Below, piece after piece: positions 61,700 through 64,000 of a stretch of 64,000 nucleotides of DNA. Position 1 is the stretch's first letter, and each line of letters starts with the position of its first letter. A program made the translations under genes and the position numbers. Origin of the DNA: Kitasatospora herbaricolor (lineage in GTDB: Bacteria > Actinomycetota > Actinomycetes > Streptomycetales > Streptomycetaceae); NCBI RefSeq assembly GCF_030813695.1, contig NZ_JAUSVA010000002.1, forward strand, positions 4,526,001 to 4,590,000, read 5' to 3'. The notes under the pieces were generated by a model. That model was not told the origin of the DNA, ran no database searches, and was given only the letters and a program-made list of their open reading frames with translations.

Positions 61700-63241
61700 G
61701 TGACCGAAAAGCTGTGGGGCGGCCGCTTCGAGGAGGACATCACCCCCGATGTCCTCGACTACACCCTCACCACCGACATCGACGTCCGCCTGGTCTTCGC
61801 CGACCTCTGGCAGGACATCGCCCACGTGCTGATGCTCAGCGCCCGCGACATCATCCCGGAGACCGCCGCACGGTCCATCCTGGGCTCCCTGCTCGCGCTC
61901 CAGGAGCGCAGCGAGCGCGGCGAGTTGAACCTGCGTCCGGAGTTCGAGGACGTCCACCTGAACATCGAGCAGATGGTCATCGAGGACCTCGGCCGCGAGG
62001 TCGGCGGCCACATGCACACCGCCCGCTCGCGCAACGACCAGGTCTCCACCGACACCCGGATGTACCTGCGCCGGGTGCAGCTGGAGAGCGTCCGCGCCAA
62101 CCTCGCGCTGATCGACACGCTGCTGTCCTTCCCCGAGGAGGACCTGCTGGCCATCCTGCCCGGCTACACCCACAGCCAGGCCGCCCAGCCGGTCTCCGTC
62201 GCGTTCTGGAAGACCGCGCACGCCAGCATGCTGCTGCGCGACGTCCGCCGGCTGCGCGGAGCCTACGACCGCACCGACGAGTCCCCGCTCGGCGCCTGCG
62301 CGCTGGCCGGTACCTCGTTCCCGCTCGACCGCCAGGTCACCGCCCGGCTGCTCGGCTTCGGTGACGTGCTCAGCCACGCCCTGGACGCCACCAGTGCCCG
62401 CGACTACCTGATCGAGAGCGCCTCGGCGTTCGCGATCGGCGGCAACAACCTCTCCCGGATGGCCGAGGAGGTCGTGGTCTGGAGCGGCCACGAGTACAGC
62501 CTGTGCGAGGTCCCGGACGCCTACGCGACCGGCAGCTCGATCATGCCGCAGAAGAAGAACCCGGTCGTCGCCGAGCTCGCCCGCGGCCGGGCCGGCCGCA
62601 CCGTCGGCACCCTGGTCCAGCTGCTCACCATGGCCAAGGGCGTCACCCTCGGCTACAGCTGCGACCTGCAGGACGACAAGCCGTACCTGTGGAACGCCAT
62701 CGACACCTATCTCTCCACCCTCAAGGTGATCGCCGGGCAGACCCGGGGGCTGACCTTCGACAGCACCCGCGGCGAGGACCTCTGCTGGGACAACTTCTCC
62801 ACCGCCACCGAGCTGGCCAACTACCTGGTGTCCGACCACGGCATCGCCTTCCGCGAGGCCCACCACATCAGCGGCTCCCTGGTCTCCGCCCTGCTCAAGC
62901 GCGGCTCGACGCTGCGCGACACCGCGCTCGGCGCCGAGATCCTGGCCGAGCTCGGCCACCCGGTCGAGGAGGCGGTACTGGCCCGGATCTTCGCCCCGCG
63001 CAACGCCGTCACCAGCTACACCAGCCCCGGAGGCACCTCGCCGGACAGCGTCCGGGATGTCCGCGACGAGCTGCGCCGGACCGCCGACGCCCACCGCCGG
63101 TGGTGCGCCGACACCGAGCAGAAGCTCGACGACGCCCTGCGGGCCACCCTGCGGGCGGCCCGCGAGGTCGCCGGCGGCGCCGACGCGGCCAAGGTGCTGG
63201 CGACCGTGGTCGCCGAGCTGCCGCCGCTCACCCAGGCGTGA
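61700..63241 (+). CDS. argH: Argininosuccinate lyase
   Basis: GTG 61700 starts a 513-residue protein that opens with EKLWGGRFEE and has TARSRNDQVSTDTRM (about 110-124), TSFPLDRQ and the fumarase-superfamily signature GSSIMPQKKNP (about 279-289). It splits argininosuccinate to arginine and fumarate. The C-terminal part (after about 460) is longer than the usual ~465-475 residues. Arginine is the direct substrate of CeaS, so this copy next to the clavam genes probably serves product supply. It is followed 49 bp later by argG. Confidence 0.95.
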   Translation: MTEKLWGGRFEEDITPDVLDYTLTTDIDVRLVFADLWQDIAHVLMLSARDIIPETAARSILGSLLALQERSERGELNLRPEFEDVHLNIEQMVIEDLGREVGGHMHTARSRNDQVSTDTRMYLRRVQLESVRANLALIDTLLSFPEEDLLAILPGYTHSQAAQPVSVAFWKTAHASMLLRDVRRLRGAYDRTDESPLGACALAGTSFPLDRQVTARLLGFGDVLSHALDATSARDYLIESASAFAIGGNNLSRMAEEVVVWSGHEYSLCEVPDAYATGSSIMPQKKNPVVAELARGRAGRTVGTLVQLLTMAKGVTLGYSCDLQDDKPYLWNAIDTYLSTLKVIAGQTRGLTFDSTRGEDLCWDNFSTATELANYLVSDHGIAFREAHHISGSLVSALLKRGSTLRDTALGAEILAELGHPVEEAVLARIFAPRNAVTSYTSPGGTSPDSVRDVRDELRRTADAHRRWCADTEQKLDDALRATLRAAREVAGGADAAKVLATVVAELPPLTQA

Positions 63242-63290
63242 CCGCTCCCGCCCCGAACCCTGTCGACGCAGAACCGGATCTGGAGTCCTG

Positions 63291-64000
<710 letters not shown>

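Overview
The window is very GC-rich, with strong GC bias at third codon positions, GTG and TTG starts, many 4-nt ATGA/GTGA gene overlaps, an HspR-type HAIR operator before clpB, and many actinomycete-type regulators and lipoproteins. This points to a Streptomycetaceae chromosome (Streptomyces or Kitasatospora). No rRNA, complete tRNA or CRISPR array is visible.

1-14.4 kb: the right-hand end of a probable integrated genomic island carrying defence genes. It holds the 3' end of an alanyl-tRNA synthetase-like gene, a GNAT acetyltransferase, a two-gene module of a RelE-like/UvrD-like helicase and an OLD-family ATPase-TOPRIM nuclease (Gabija-like composition), a complete type I restriction-modification set (hsdM-hsdS-hsdR), a YgjP-type metallopeptidase and a membrane-anchored Mrr-like endonuclease. 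At 14395-14437 lies the 3' part of a tRNA-Gly, followed at once by a tRNA-style terminator. This is what the distal attachment site of an element integrated into tRNA-Gly should look like.

14.9-22.4 kb: a compact candidate peptide-natural-product operon. A 66-residue precursor with eight cysteines in its C-terminal 41 residues is followed by a perfect 20-bp hairpin, a MauE-like redox membrane protein, a TlpA/MauD-like thioredoxin, an ABC exporter, an S26 signal peptidase, an FtsX-type permease and its ATPase. No lanthionine synthetase or other known RiPP enzyme is visible. A disulfide-rich exported peptide is the most economical reading.

22.4-38.7 kb: mostly ordinary chromosomal genes. They include a split MASE1/SpoIIE pair, a trans-sulfuration PLP enzyme, an orphan DxDD class II terpene cyclase, an SDR with a divergent LysR, a TDT transporter with a divergent LysR, clpB with a HAIR operator, a lipoprotein/XRE pair, a small secreted crystallin-like protein, a YbjN protein and a class I aminotransferase.

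38.7-64 kb: a clavam (clavaminic-acid-derived beta-lactam) biosynthetic cluster. The core operon on the minus strand is ceaS-bls-(ATP-grasp ligase)-pah-cas, which covers L-arginine plus glyceraldehyde-3-phosphate to clavaminic acid. Around it are an ArgJ/OAT homologue, an OppA-like binding protein without a signal peptide, two paralogous FemAB/BioF2-like acyltransferases bracketing an MFS exporter, a LuxR-type regulator, a small exported peptide, a flavin reductase, and argH-argG (arginine supply). A second minus-strand operon encodes a PaoABC-like molybdenum aldehyde oxidoreductase, a class III aminotransferase and an aldo/keto reductase. The last two resemble Cvm6 and Cvm1 of the 5S-clavam pathway. 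The combination differs from the clavulanic acid cluster as I know it, and suggests a clavam with a modified, perhaps oxidised or aminoacylated, side chain. The window ends inside argG.
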